From: Marsupella aquatica
Taxonomy: Eukaryota > Marchantiophyta
Direction of reading: 5' to 3'
Assembly: GCA_973895155.1 (NCBI GenBank)
Contig: OZ316894.1
Location: 8,060,001 to 8,124,000 of the forward strand
DNA: 64,000 nucleotides
In this document: positions 35,501-46,140 of the stretch, piece by piece
Layout of the letters: the number at the start of each line of letters is the position of its first letter
Position numbering within the stretch: position 1 is the first letter of the stretch
Notes under the pieces: generated by a model
What the model saw: only the letters and a program-made list of their open reading frames with translations
Told to the model about the DNA's origin: nothing
Database searches by the model: none
Program-made: the position numbers and the translations under genes

Positions 35501-36139
35501 TGATGTATTTGATGACTTGTACTAGGACAGACTTGGCCCTAGCGATGGGCAAGGTTAGTAGATTCATGTCAAATCCAGGAAAGGTACATTGGGAAGCTGT
35601 GAAGTGGATTCTCAGGTATCTGAAGGGTACATAGGACTATGGATTACTATTTGATAACAGATCAGATAGAACGTTAGTTGCCTATGTAGATTCTGACTAT
35701 GGAGGCTGTCTGAATACAAGGAGGTCTACAACTGGGTTTGTATACACTCTTGGAGGAGGATGTATCAGTTGGAAATCTACCTTGCAGAAGTGCATTTCTC
35801 AGTCTACTACAGAAGCAGAATATGTTGCAGCAGCAGAAGCAGCAAAGGAAGCAATTTGGTTGGACAAGTTGATCGCAGAGATGGGTTTAGAGCATGGCAA
35901 AAATGACTCTAAACTGTGACAGTCAAAGTGCACTTCACTTGGCTGCTAACCAGGTGATGGATAGTAGGGTGAAGCACATTGATATCAGGTACCATTTTAT
36001 CAGGCAAGCAGTGTCTGATAAAACTTTTGAGCTAGTCAAGATTGATGGAAAGCTCAATCCCGTTGATGCCTTTACCAAAGTGATTCCTTTGGAGAGTTTC
36101 TCAAGACACCGTGCTACTTTGCAGGTATTGCAGTTGTAG
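32570..36139 (+). pseudogene. Copia-1 pol (protease, integrase, RT, RNase H), broken
   Basis: Protease begins around DDWILDSACTFH. Integrase has the HHCC finger (WHFRLGHMS...CEHC), the catalytic-region blocks DVWGP, DDYSRYVWIYF and SDNGGEY, and a C-terminal SPSSSIGFKTPFE region. RT and RNase H blocks follow (LKSLYGLKQSPRQW, YVDDM, STTEAEYVAAAEAA). Defects: stops near 33884, 34363, 35318 and 35632, a frameshift near 34410, another near 35900, and the inverted-repeat insertion at 34820-35166 within the RT catalytic region. It cannot make a full polyprotein. Described as a relic only. Confidence 0.92.
34820..35166. mobile_element. Miniature inverted-repeat element inside copia-1 RT
   Basis: 347 bp, starting GGTCAATTGCAAG and ending with its complement CTTGCAATTGACC. 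The terminal inverted repeats extend to about 34 bp with three differences. The flanks carry a 4-bp duplication ATCT (34816-34819 and 35167-35170). The interior is non-coding, with repeated GGAAGTGTG motifs. It separates codons that are adjacent in copia-2, so it is a clean insertion. The superfamily is unclear: a 4-bp non-TTAA duplication does not fit the commonest plant groups. Confidence 0.85.
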
Positions 36140-36335
36140 TGCAAGTAGAGTTATTTAGCAATGTGTGACTATTTGTATATGGATTACTCATTCCTGTTTG
36201 GCTACGGCTTAGTTCTAGTTAACCCTTAGTTAACCCTTGTGGTTTTAAGGGGGAGACCTGGTTTGGTGATTGTCTAGAACTTCCCGCTGAGGATTCCATA
36301 TGGTAGCATTTAGTCCAGTCCCCAAGACAAGAGTC

Positions 36336-36344
36336 AAGGGGGAG
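36336..36344 (+). promoter_or_regulatory. Copia-1 polypurine tract
   Basis: AAGGGGGAG, two bases before the 3' LTR, the expected primer for plus-strand DNA synthesis. Confidence 0.85.
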
Positions 36345-36346
36345 TT

Positions 36347-36690
36347 TGTTAGATATTGCTCTAGTCTTGTGACTCATGAGCTAACCACAGTTAGTCTAAC
36401 TCGGGTTAGGACTTAGCTACTGTTAGCGCTAGTGCTGTTGTGCATATAGCCAGGGCTGATGCCAGACCCTGGTGGAACTTAGGCTCATTGTTACGGAGCT
36501 AGTTGAGAGATAGGGAGAGCTTGTGCTGTGGATGTTTGGTATGGCCGGTCGGCCTAGAGTGCAGTAAAGCTCTTGTGTGTTCCCGTGGACGTAGCCTCAT
36601 GTGGAGGTGAACCACGTATTTCTCTGTGTCGACTATTGTGCGTTGGATGGTTCATGGGCTTGCCGTTGCGAATGTCGTCTTTGCTCAACA
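36347..36690 (+). repeat. Copia-1 3' LTR
   Basis: 344 bp, same ends as the 5' LTR. I count about nine substitutions between the two (about 2.6%), no indels. Confidence 0.95.
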
Positions 36691-36691
36691 C

Positions 36692-36852
36692 AAACTTGGC
36701 TGGCCCGTAATGAGTTAAGGACCACCTGTAATGAACAAGTTACGGGTTTGGCCGTAACTATTACGAGAGACCAAAATTGGCTGGCCCATACGGGTTAAGG
36801 ACCACCCGTAATGAACAAGTTACGGGTCTGGCTGTAACTATTATAGGAGACC
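36692..36852. repeat. Hairpin minisatellite, right half (two units)
   Basis: Units at 36692 and 36773 continue the array interrupted at 29420, with the same CCGTAA/TTACGG hairpins. A third, incomplete unit starts at 36853. The five bases 36691-36695 are the target duplication made by copia-1. Confidence 0.9.
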
Positions 36853-36869
36853 AAACTCGGCTCTCGTAA

Positions 36870-37500
36870 GTATTGGCCGCGGGCGCCAACCTTAACACTT
36901 ACCTTTAACACATGTCCCTTAATAGTGTACACCTCTTTTGCCGCGGTACAGTTTGAAGTTATCCTGTTCGACTTAACGAAAGAGTTATTTTGGATTACAA
37001 CTCCTTGATACAGGAAGGGCAACAAGGAAAAACCTTTCACAATGCATCAGTGCATGTCAGTCCTGTCTTAAGAACGACAATGTGGTGATTGATCGCTGAT
37101 GCCGCTGCGCTAAATATGATGCCGCTGTGATGGTGACGGTGAAATTGACGTCATTCAAAACCAAGACACTGCCGTAGATTGAAACAAGAGGGTAACTGAT
37201 GATCAGAAGATGGAGGTTATGGCAGCTTCGGAGAGGCATTTCAGTGTAGCCTTTTATATGAGGATTGACAATTCTACCTGGGTTGGGCTTCTCATTGGGA
37301 GGAGGAGGGGATCCAAAGCCATAAACAACAAGGCTCTCGACTGGCAACTTCTTGACGTGCTAAATCTACAACGTGTTAATGTTCTCCCATTTTAAATTTT
37401 TCCTGGGGCTCTGTACATTGCTTGTTAAATCTACAATGCGTTAATGTTCCCCCATTTTTCTAGGGCTCTATACATTGCCCGTCCTAGTCTCCAATGCTGC
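36870..37500. other. Spacer between the minisatellite and the inverted-repeat block
   Basis: Unique-looking sequence with no supported gene. A short direct repeat (AAATCTACAA(C/T)G(C/T)GTTAATGTTC(T/C)CCC) occurs at about 37363-37390 and 37428-37453. Confidence 0.35.
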
Positions 37501-37519
37501 TCTTCGTTCCCTTCCAAGT

Positions 37520-37697
37520 TTGTCAAAACATAAACCAAGACTCTATCATTTTGTCACTCGTTTCGGCCTGATCAACTTTGTGCCATTGACTCTAGGTTTA
37601 TGTTTTGACACCTTTCATTTGTTATTGCCTGCAGCGGCCCGATCTACTTTGTGTCATCAACTTCTTCCTTGTGGAGTCTTGGTTTATGTTCTGACAA
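37520..37697. repeat. Inverted repeat with 24-bp arms
   Basis: Arms 37520-37543 and 37674-37697 are complementary with one mismatch (core AAAACATAAACCAAGACTC). A related GGTTTATGTTTTGAC also occurs inside and again beyond copia-2 at about 45731, 45795 and 46030. The family therefore flanks the relic in which copia-2 sits. Confidence 0.7.
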
Positions 37698-37734
37698 CAA
37701 TTCTTTCCAACAAAGTCAAGTTTGCTTTGTAACA

Positions 37735-38915
37735 GAGTCTAAGTGTTGGAGAGCCTAGTGCTTTGGTTAAGAGAAATTGATAAAGTATTGGTTAATGTTT
37801 GCCCGATGTTTCTCTATGGAAGTGGTGTACCTTGCCACCCAGTGCCCTCACCAATCCCAGCACTCGCGCCTAAGTGCCCTTGGTGCCCGAACGCCTCCAC
37901 GGAATACCTCGAGCAAGCACCCAAGTGCCTCTTGCACCACCAACGGCCCTCCCATACGAAGCCGCACTTGCTCACCTACACGACCGCTACTCAGCGATCC
38001 TCAGTGTCTGCACAAGCAACCAAGCACCTCGGTAAGTTATCCCTCCGGATCTAGAACTTGCCAAGTCTAGCATCCTAACTCAACCTCAACAGACGTTAGT
38101 AAATAGGTCAGCGATAGGTCCTCCCGATGCCATAAGCTGGAACCAGAACCTACGCCCACTATTTGTCCAGAACAGTTTCTTCCTTGGGCGCGGCCCGGGT
38201 TCCCCCTCGTACCTATCCATCACCAACTGACCGCCCTAACCTCAGGACATGCTCATGGCCCAAGTAGCATAGCTTGTCCTAAAGCTTGTCACAACGCGCC
38301 GGGACCAGAATGGCCCCAACCCTAGAGTCCACTCCGGTTCACCTCATTGATGGTCTAGGGGCAAAACCCTCTTGGCCTTGCCTCCCCAACGCAAGCTCCC
38401 TTGGGAGACTGAACGCGACTTGGCTGCTGTTCGGCGGGATTTGGCAAGCGGGCGAGCTAACACCCGCAAACTCTGAGAGCCCAATGTACCCCCAGACCCA
38501 GTTGAGCTCAGTAGGGCGTAGGCCTCCTCAAGAGCTTTCCAACGCACCTAAGAAGTCCTCCAACGGACTTCCCGTTGGGAAGATATCGCCATTTCCGTTT
38601 GGCAGTTTCCATTAGTGTTGCGACCGCCGCGGCTCACGACTTCGGCTCGCCCTTAGCCCCCAGGGAAACACCACTCCCCTCATATATGCTTCTGGAGACC
38701 TGCCACCCCCGGACCAGATTTGGTCCCTAAACATTTGGCCCCCAACCCGGATCCCATTGCGCATAATGGGCGCGCCACCAACTGGCAACGCCCATAACTT
38801 TCTTGATACTTAGCCCGTTGTGATCGGGCCAACCCAGTGCTCATGCCTAGGCCCTAAGGTCTGATTGCCGCTCGAGGCCCCCGACCGACCCAACCCGGAT
38901 CAGGCCACAACTTGC
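37735..38915. other. Left part of an older GC-rich relic split by copia-2
   Basis: GC-rich sequence unlike its surroundings, which resumes after copia-2 at 45417. The outer edges share a degenerate repeat (AGTCTAAGTGTT then a CTTTGG(A/T)TTA block, at 37735-37770 and 45855-45895) that could be remnants of its terminal repeats. It contains the decayed frame 38249-38600. I infer an old retroelement; the family is not proven. Confidence 0.4.
38249..38600 (+). pseudogene. Decayed gag-like reading frame
   Basis: From ATG 38249 one frame reads through about 350 bases with only five stops: TAG 38270, TGA 38348, TGA 38474, TAG 38519, TAA 38549. Each is one C-to-T change from a Gln or Arg codon. Between them the peptide is hydrophilic and helical (PWETERDLAAVRRDLASGR), like gag segments of plant LTR elements. 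No zinc knuckle is visible. This fits a methylated, deaminated retroelement relic. Confidence 0.35.
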
Positions 38916-39336
38916 TGTTGAGCATAGACGACGATCGCAACGGCAAGCCCATGAACCATCCAACGCACAATAGTCGACACAAGAGATACGTGGTTCAGCT
39001 CCTTGAGGCTACGTCCACGGGAACACACAAGAGAGCTTTATTGAACTCTAAGCCCGTCGGCTATACCGAGTCTCCACAGTGTAAGCTCTCTCTATCTCTC
39101 AAGTGGCTCCATAACAATGAGCCTTGGTTCTACCTCTCCAAGCACACATGCCTCTTATGATATAGTGTGCAACTTAGTTGTACCTAACCACATAGTTGTA
39201 CCTAATCACGTAGTTGTACCTAACCACATAGTTGTACCTAATCACGTAGTTGTACCTAACCACGTAGTTGTACCAACCCACGTTGTTGTACCAACCACGT
39301 CATACCTAACCTAGACGTAAGAGTAAATACCCAACA
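38916..39336 (-). repeat. Copia-2 3' LTR
   Basis: 421 bp; in element orientation the LTR runs from 39336 down to 38916. U3 carries seven 18-bp tandem units, R-U5 the block shared with copia-1. Confidence 0.95.
39171..39304 (-). promoter_or_regulatory. U3 tandem array, copia-2 3' LTR
   Basis: Seven 18-bp units of the GTTAGGTACAACTACGTG type (element strand), alternating TACGTG and TATGTG. This is two units fewer than in the solo LTR at 12556. Probable enhancer array by position. Confidence 0.65.
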
Positions 39337-39347
39337 ATCTTCCCCTT
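39337..39347 (-). promoter_or_regulatory. Copia-2 polypurine tract
   Basis: AAGGGGAAGAT on the minus strand, directly abutting the 3' LTR. Confidence 0.85.
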
Positions 39348-39527
39348 GACTCTGGTCTAGGGGAGAGTAATACTGCCAATGTATATGATCCCTCAGCGGG
39401 AAGTTCTGGACAGAAACCAAACCGGTTTCCCTCTCTAACTAGAGCAAACCAGAACTAAGCCGTAGCCTAATACATAGGAATGAGGAAGAGCATATATCAG
39501 TAATTACAATGAATGTTTAAGAAAACT

Positions 39528-42500
39528 CTACTTGTGATACAATTGCAAAACCTGCAATACGTCACGGTGTCTAGAGAAACTCTTCAAAGGAATCACTTTG
39601 GTAAATGCGTCAGCCGGGTTGAGTTTACCATCAATCTTGACTAGCTCAAACAAATTATCAGACACAGCCTGCCTGATAAAATGGTACCTGACGTCAATGT
39701 GCTTCACTCTGCTGTCCATCACCTGGTTCACAGCAAGGTGGAGCGCACTTTGACTATCACAATGGAGCTTCACATTCCCCTGTGGCAATCCCATTTCAGT
39801 GATAAGTCTATCCAACCAAATCGCTTCTTTTGCTGCTTCCGCAGCTGCAACATACTCCGCTTCTGTAGTAGACTGAGCAATACACTTCTGCAAAGTAGAC
39901 CTCCAACTTATGCATCCACCGCCAAGTGTGAACACGTATCCTGTTGTTGATCTCCTTCGGTCCAAATCTTGTCCATAGTCAGAATCTACATAGCCAATCA
40001 ATGATCTAGCATTCTTTGCATTCGCATCAAATAAAAGACCATGATCCACGGTACCCTTCAAGTACCTGATAATCCACTTCACTGCTTCCCAGTGTACCTT
40101 CCCTGGATTCGACATGTACCTGCTCACCTTGCCCATAGCCATGGCAAGATCAGGTCTAGTGCAAGTCATCAAATACATGAGACTCCCCACTGCCTTGTCA
40201 TATGGAACCTTTGACATCAACCCCTTCTCTGTGTCATCCGTAGGACAGAACGCTGATGATAACTTGAAGTGTGGAGCCAACGGGGTACTTACTGCTTTGC
40301 TATTCTCCATGTTGAACCTTGCAATTACCTTCCTCGCATAACTGCTCTGCGTCAACCATAGCTTGCCAGCCTCCAAGTCCCTAGTGATCTCCATACCCAA
40401 AATCCTCTTAGCTGGCCCTAAGTCCTTCATCTTAAACTCTGCACTAAGCAGTGCCTTGAGCTTAACAATCTCAGACCTATCCTTGGCTGCAATTAGCATG
40501 TCATCCACATAAAGTACTAAAACAATGAACCCAAAGACAACATTCTTCACCGGTTTCAAATACACACAAGGGTCAAATACACTTCTGTGAAAACCTTATG
40601 ACCGAATCCAATCGTCAAACTGCTTGTTCCACTGTCTTGGTGACTGCTTCAACCCATACAAGGATTTCAGCAATCTGCAAACCAATTCCTCCTGTCCTCT
40701 CTTCACAAAACCTAGCGGTTGTCTCATGAAGATCACCTCTTCCAATGTGCCATAGAGGAAAGCTGTGACAACATCCATCTGATCTAGGAGCAGACCAAAC
40801 ATTACAACAAGTACACACAATAGTCGTATTGTAGAGTACTTAGCAACTGGTGAGAAGACCTCATTGTAATCCACACCTTTCTCTTGTGTGAATCCCTTTG
40901 CTACCAATCTAGCCTTGTAGACCTTCGATCCACCTCCTATGGAATTATCCTTCAGCTTGTAAATCCACTTGCTGTCCACCACTTGCTGACCCTTAGGCAG
41001 CTTAACAAGCTCCCAAGTTTTGTTGTCCTTTAGTGACTGCATCTCCGTTTGCATTGCTGCAGTCCACTTCTGCTTCTCCTTTGAAGCACTTGCCTCATGA
41101 AATAAAGAAGGTTCTCCTTCTTCCAAAATTAACGCATCACCCTCATCATCAGCTGTAAAATCATCCTCTTGCAGTTGAGATGAATCAACCCACTGTCCAT
41201 ACCTTGATGGAGCGCATACAGTGCGACCAGATGTTCTTCTAGCCGATGACTCCGGTTGATCTGCGTGTGCTGGTACAATTTGAAGCTCAACAGCATCCAC
41301 TTGCTGCTCACCAGCATCAACAAACTCCTCTGGTTCCTCTGGCACAGGAACCAGCTCCATAATTGGAGCAACTCCTTCTCTTCGGTCATGCACCTCATAA
41401 CCAATCTCCCCCTCAACGAGATCCGGGATAGGAGATTTTCCTTTGTCAGTACGGGAGACCTGAGTATTCTCCCCCTCCTTCAATAATCTGGATTCATTGA
41501 AGGAAACATCCCTACTGACAACGAGCTTACAGGCAATAGGATCCCATAGCCTATAGGCTTTCACACCACTCTGGTACCCAAGAAAAACACATTTCCTGGA
41601 GGTAGGATCCAACTTGGTCCTATTCTGCTTTGGTGTGAGAGCATATGCATCACTTCCAAAAATTACCAAGCCATGATAGTCTGCTTGCCGCTTATAGCGC
41701 ATCTCAAACGGCGTTTTGAAATTGATAGCACTAGAAGGAGAAAGATTTACCAAATAAGCTGTGGTATTGACAGCTTCTGCCCAAAATTCTTGTGGTAAAC
41801 CTGATTGGCTCAACATACTCCGTGACCGCTCCAACAGTGTCCGATTGAGCCTCTCAGCGACACCATTCTGCTGCGGAGTATAAACTGTGGTGAGATGGCG
41901 AGTTATCCCCTGTTCTGAACAGTACTCTTCAAATTCCATTGAAGTGTACTCCCCGCCGTTGTCTGACCTCAGACTCTTCACCCTTGTATCCAAACACTTG
42001 ATCGTGTTTCCAGTCTGATTCTCCACCTGGGCCTTCCACTTCTTAAAAATGGACAAGACATCAGACTTATGCGTCATGAAATAAATCCACACAAATCTTG
42101 AGTAATCATCAATAAATGATACATAGTACAACTTTCCAGAGTGTGAGGGAGTCGGGGATGGACCCCACACGTCACTATGTATGTACTCAAGAACCGCTTT
42201 GGAACGATGAGTTCCAACACCAAAAGCACGACGATGCTGCTTTCCAAGAATGCAATGCTCATAAAACTCTAATTTACAAGATTGCAAATCAGAAATGAGT
42301 CCATTCTTCCGTAAGATAGCCAAACCCTTCTCACTCATGTGGCCTAGCCGTGAATGCCACAGTTGAGTCATCTCCTCGTGAGACTTGGTTACATTGGCCT
42401 CTCCACATACAGTATTGCCCTGTAACACATACAAATTCTTTTGTCTACTCCCCTTCAAAATCACTGTCTCTCCCGACCTGACTTGAAGTTCACCATCAAT

Positions 42501-42800
42501 AACGCTCCATTGATGACCATTTGAATCCAACACACCGAGTGAAATCAGATTCTTACGCATGCCAGGTACATACCTGACTCCGGACACTGTGCGCACAGCG
42601 CCATCAAACATTTGAATCTTCACAGACCCAATTCCCTCAATTTGACAGGAGTGATCATTTCCCATCAGAACTGAACCGTTTGAAATAGAGTAAGAACTGA
42701 AAAACTCACGAATGTAACAAATATGAAAAGAGCAAGCACAATCAAGAATCCACACATCATCTGCTCTCCTAGATGACGTGCACAGGGCATACCCCCGGCT
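39528..42800 (-). pseudogene. Copia-2 pol (protease, integrase, RT, RNase H) with one internal stop
   Basis: One continuous frame from just after the TGA at 42801-42803 to the stop at 39528, interrupted only by TAA at 40596-40598 (one C-to-T change from CAA). Domains in order: protease near VWILDCACSFH; integrase with WHSRLGHMS, DVWGP, DDYSRFVWIYF and SDNGGEYTSMEF; RT with YGLKQSPRQW and YVDDMLIAAKD; RNase H with VDSDYGQDLDRRRSTTGY and AEYVAAAEAAKEAIW. One integrase zinc cysteine is replaced by Tyr (YEHC where copia-1 has CEHC), and the protease motif is DCA rather than DSA. It would need trans help to move. Confidence 0.93.
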
Positions 42801-43836
42801 TCATAAAACATACTCATCATTGAGTAAATCAGCTTCTCCATCAGCCCTAGCCACATTTGCCGATGAAGTTTCCGCTGCCTTTCCCTTACAGTCTCGCTTG
42901 AAGTGTCCAACTTGGTTGCACTTCCAACATGTCACCTGCCTCCTCTGAGGGGATTTACCCTTGGACTTAGATCTGGATTTAGATCTAAACTGGGTTCTAC
43001 GGTCCCCAGTTGGTCGCTGCATACTCCTCCCACGGTTAATCATTGAGGGCAGCACCAGATGATGAAGGTTGTGACGTGATGTGCATCTTCTGCTGAAGAT
43101 CATCACTAAGCAGAGAACTTACCACGTCATTGTATGAAATGGTATCCCTATCACGATGCAACAACACTCGTGATAGGGACTGGTAAGATGGAGGCAATGA
43201 ACTAAGAAGCTGCAGAGCCTTCGTCTCATCATTCAAAGTCTCCCCAAGGTTTTCCAAGACAACGACCATGTCGTTGAAAGCATCCACATGGTCTTGCAAC
43301 TTCGTACCAGATTCCTTCATCCTGAAACTCATCAGTTTGTAGGAAGTGTAGAGCCGGTTCGACAACTCCTTGCGGTGATACTTGCTCTGCAATTCCGCAA
43401 ATAAGGACATGCAATCCTTATGTGCACCCAACTGCTTGATGATGGGAGGCATGAGATAGAGTGTAACACACCACACTCCCTGCTCCTGCATGCGGTCCCA
43501 TTGTTTCTCATCAACATCGTCTTCACGAGGGCTCAGCAGTTGGCCCATCCCTGACGCATAAAGCACTCCCTTCACCTGCTTCTCCCATAGCAAGTAGTCA
43601 GAGCGCCCATCATACTTTGTCACTTCATACTTGGGTCCCCCAAGCTTGAAAGTCCCCATCTTCTTCTTTACCGTGAGCTCCGGTAGTAGTACTGCTTCCT
43701 CCACCACACGCCGCACCGGTGATGGTATCGGTGTCACGTGCTCTTCCTCCTGCTCCTCTCTCTGCCCCTGAAACCTCCGTGGTGACCCTCGTGCTTCAAG
43801 TTCCACGTCTTCGAAAAACTCCTCCGAATCACTCAT
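42801..43836 (-). pseudogene. Copia-2 gag with a one-base frameshift
   Basis: Starts at ATG 43836 (MSDSEEFFEDVELE) and runs 266 codons to a stop at 43036. The continuation in another frame carries the CCHC zinc knuckle CWKCNQVGHFKRDC and ends at TGA 42801-42803. Alignment to the uninterrupted copia-1 frame places a single extra base around 43037-43042. The capsid region contains the copia blocks YDGRSDYLLWEKQVKG and LSSLPPSYQSL. Confidence 0.9.
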
Positions 43837-44976
43837 ATGAGAAAGTCACAAAAAATGTTGTTTTTCACAACTTCTCAAAAAACTCGAAACTCAACACCGC
43901 CGCGTAGCCCACAAAGCTAGGAGTCCAATACTGAAAACCGAAATCAAAATCAAAATTTGACAGAAAAGTTATTCAAATTTCGGTCGAGGTGGATAAAACC
44001 TTGGGAAACTCCCCCGTTTTGACCACCTCAGGGAATAACCGAAATACCAAGTACAACCCATTGTCGGAATTGCGATGTGATTGGTGCGCTGCATTGCCAA
44101 CTTCAATGGCTACGACCTCGCCGAAAAATAACCAAAAAAGTTACCGTTCGGCGGATGAAATCTTTGTCGGACGGTCAAAAAATAGCTCTATAGTTTTTTG
44201 GAATATTCTATGACCCTTGCACAGGCCCTGTGGGAATTTTGGAAGAACAATCGAGGGGCTGACATGTGTCCTCGAACCCCCAAAACCCCCTACCACCCTT
44301 CGTCGTCGAAATCTGGTCGCGCGCGCAGAAAATACACACGGCAGAATGTACCCCTCGACACCAAACGCAAGATATCTCACTCGGGTTTTGACTAAATCAA
44401 GATCCGATTTCAGATTTGGAAACTAGACTCCGAGGTGATGAATATCGATATAAGAAGCACCCAAAACGAGGAAAGAACGAGGGAGGAAAAAATTGGTAAA
44501 GATGACAGATTTCTCTCAATTGCCATAGCCAATTTCGAATCAGTTTTTCAAAGAGAAAAAAATGGTACCTTGTCAACAACGAATGTTGATCAATTGCACT
44601 TGGTGCCGTCACCAAGTCCAACAAGGTAATTGATTTTGCTTAGCCTTCCTCTTTGCATCAAAGAGCCAATCCCGGACTCAAAAACAATCGTCTTGCCTCA
44701 ATCTCTCCGTTGAGTCAAAACACTTGACGCTTCTCCCTCTGAGTCGATTGCCAACTTTCTTCACAAAATCCAGAACGACGAAAACTTAGATCTCTCTGCA
44801 CCACGAGCTCCGTTCAACGATTTCTTCACACCGTTAGAAAGCTCTTGCCCTGATCTATCCGTTGAGCCCATAAACTCCAAGTTCCATGCGATGGAACTCT
44901 GGAAAATCCACCAACACTCAACGCTGGAAAAACCGTCATGAAATCCCGTCACGAACACACGTCACCTCCCAAGCAT
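43837..44976 (-). other. Copia-2 untranslated leader
   Basis: 1.1 kb between the primer site and gag, with no supported coding capacity. It matches the copia-1 leader at both ends (for example the GTCCGACAAAGAT region near 44165). Confidence 0.6.
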
Positions 44977-44988
44977 GCTCTGATACCA
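44977..44988 (-). promoter_or_regulatory. Copia-2 primer-binding site
   Basis: TGGTATCAGAGC on the minus strand, two bases inside the 5' LTR; complementary to the 3' end of initiator tRNA-Met. Confidence 0.95.
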
Positions 44989-44990
44989 AT

Positions 44991-45411
44991 TGTTGAGCAT
45001 AGACGACGATCGCAACGGCAAGCCCATGAACCATCCAACGCACAATAGTCGACACAAGAGATACGTGGTTCACCTCCTTGAGGCTACGTCCACGGGAACA
45101 CACAAGAGAGCTTTATTGAACTCTAAGCCCGTCGGCTATACCGAGTCTCCACAGTGTAAGCTCTCTCTATCTCTCAAGTGGCTGCATAACAATGAGCCTT
45201 GGTTCTACCTCTCCAAGCACACATGCCTCTTATGATATAGTGTGCAACTTAGTTGTACCTAACCACATAGTTGTACCTAATCACGTAGTTGTACCTAACC
45301 ACATAGTTGTACCTAATCACGTAGTTGTACCTAACCACGTAGTTGTACCAACCCACGTTGTTGTACCAACCACGTCATACCTAACCTAGACGTAAGAGTA
45401 AATACCCAACA
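44991..45411 (-). repeat. Copia-2 5' LTR
   Basis: 421 bp, same ends as the 3' LTR and the same seven-unit U3 array (about 45246-45379). In element orientation transcription would start in this copy. Confidence 0.95.
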
Positions 45412-45416
45412 CTTGC

Positions 45417-46140
45417 GCCCCAAGCGTCCGTTGCCAATGGCGTCAACTCTATTGGCCTTGGGCCCAAGAGGAGCTCACTCCCAAGCCCTCAGAACTCAAA
45501 GTCCATCTGGAGGTCCGGACGGCCATCCTTGAGCCCGGCCCATTTCCGACCAGCCATCGGCTAGTCCAAGTCCTTAGTGTGTGCCCCCAGCTTGGCTCCT
45601 TGTGTCTCTCTATGCTAAGTCCTCCCCGGATGACCTATCCGGGCCTGGACCATAAGGGAGCTCGGCGTCGGAGTCAGCGACGCCGGAGCTAAGTGTTAAG
45701 GTAGTCAAGTTCCACAACTATGGGGTAGTGGTTTATGGTTTGACAACACTTCTTTCCAATGGATTTATGTCTCTTTAGTAATAGACTTCTCTATGGAGTA
45801 GTGGTTTATGTTTTGGCAACAATTTCAAATGAATTCATGTCTCTTTAGTAATAAAGTCTAAGTGTTAAGGCAAACACTAATACTTTGGATTAGAGTCAAT
45901 CATGATTAATGATAGAGTTTTGGTTTATGTCCTAGTGAACTTGGACCCGAGTGGACTGCAGCATTGGGGCCTTGGGCATTGGGGCCTTGGGCTGGAGTGG
46001 GCGACAAGATGGGATGACAAAATGGTAGAATCTAGGTTTATATTTTGGCAAACTCAAGCATTAGCAAGCAACATCATGGGGGACTGGGACGGGCAAAATA
46101 GGGGGCCCCAAGAAGGGGCAAAATAGGGGGCCCCAAGAAA
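45417..46140. other. Right part of the relic split by copia-2, with short tandem repeats
   Basis: GC-rich sequence to about 45715 continues the relic left of 38911. It then passes into repeats related to GGTTTATGTTTTGAC. Short tandem duplications follow: a 15-bp unit (CATTGGGGCCTTGGG) at 45961-45990 and a 24-27-bp unit around 46093-46138 (GGGCAAAATAGGGGGCCCC twice). Confidence 0.5.

Larger units (their letters stand above)
29425..36690 (+). mobile_element. Copia-1: full-length but mutated Ty1/copia retrotransposon
   Basis: A 7266-bp element with 344-bp LTRs (29425-29768 and 36347-36690), ends TGTTAG...CAACA, perfect 5-bp target duplication CAAAC (29420-29424 and 36691-36695), a tRNA-Met primer site, a purine tract and the order gag, protease, integrase, reverse transcriptase, RNase H. 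Integrase before reverse transcriptase defines Ty1/copia. The LTRs differ at about nine positions in 344. Several stop codons, at least two frameshifts and a nested element make it non-autonomous. It split the hairpin minisatellite. Confidence 0.96.
38916..45411 (-). mobile_element. Copia-2: young, nearly intact Ty1/copia retrotransposon
   Basis: 6496 bp on the minus strand, with 421-bp LTRs at both ends, a perfect 5-bp target duplication CTTGC (38911-38915 and 45412-45416), a tRNA-Met primer site, a purine tract and copia domain order. The LTRs differ at only two positions that I see (near 38998 and at the ACTCTCAAGTGGCT site), so it inserted recently. Coding damage is limited to a one-base frameshift in gag and one TAA in pol, apart from the TGA at the gag/pol boundary. 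It is nested in an older relic. Confidence 0.97.
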
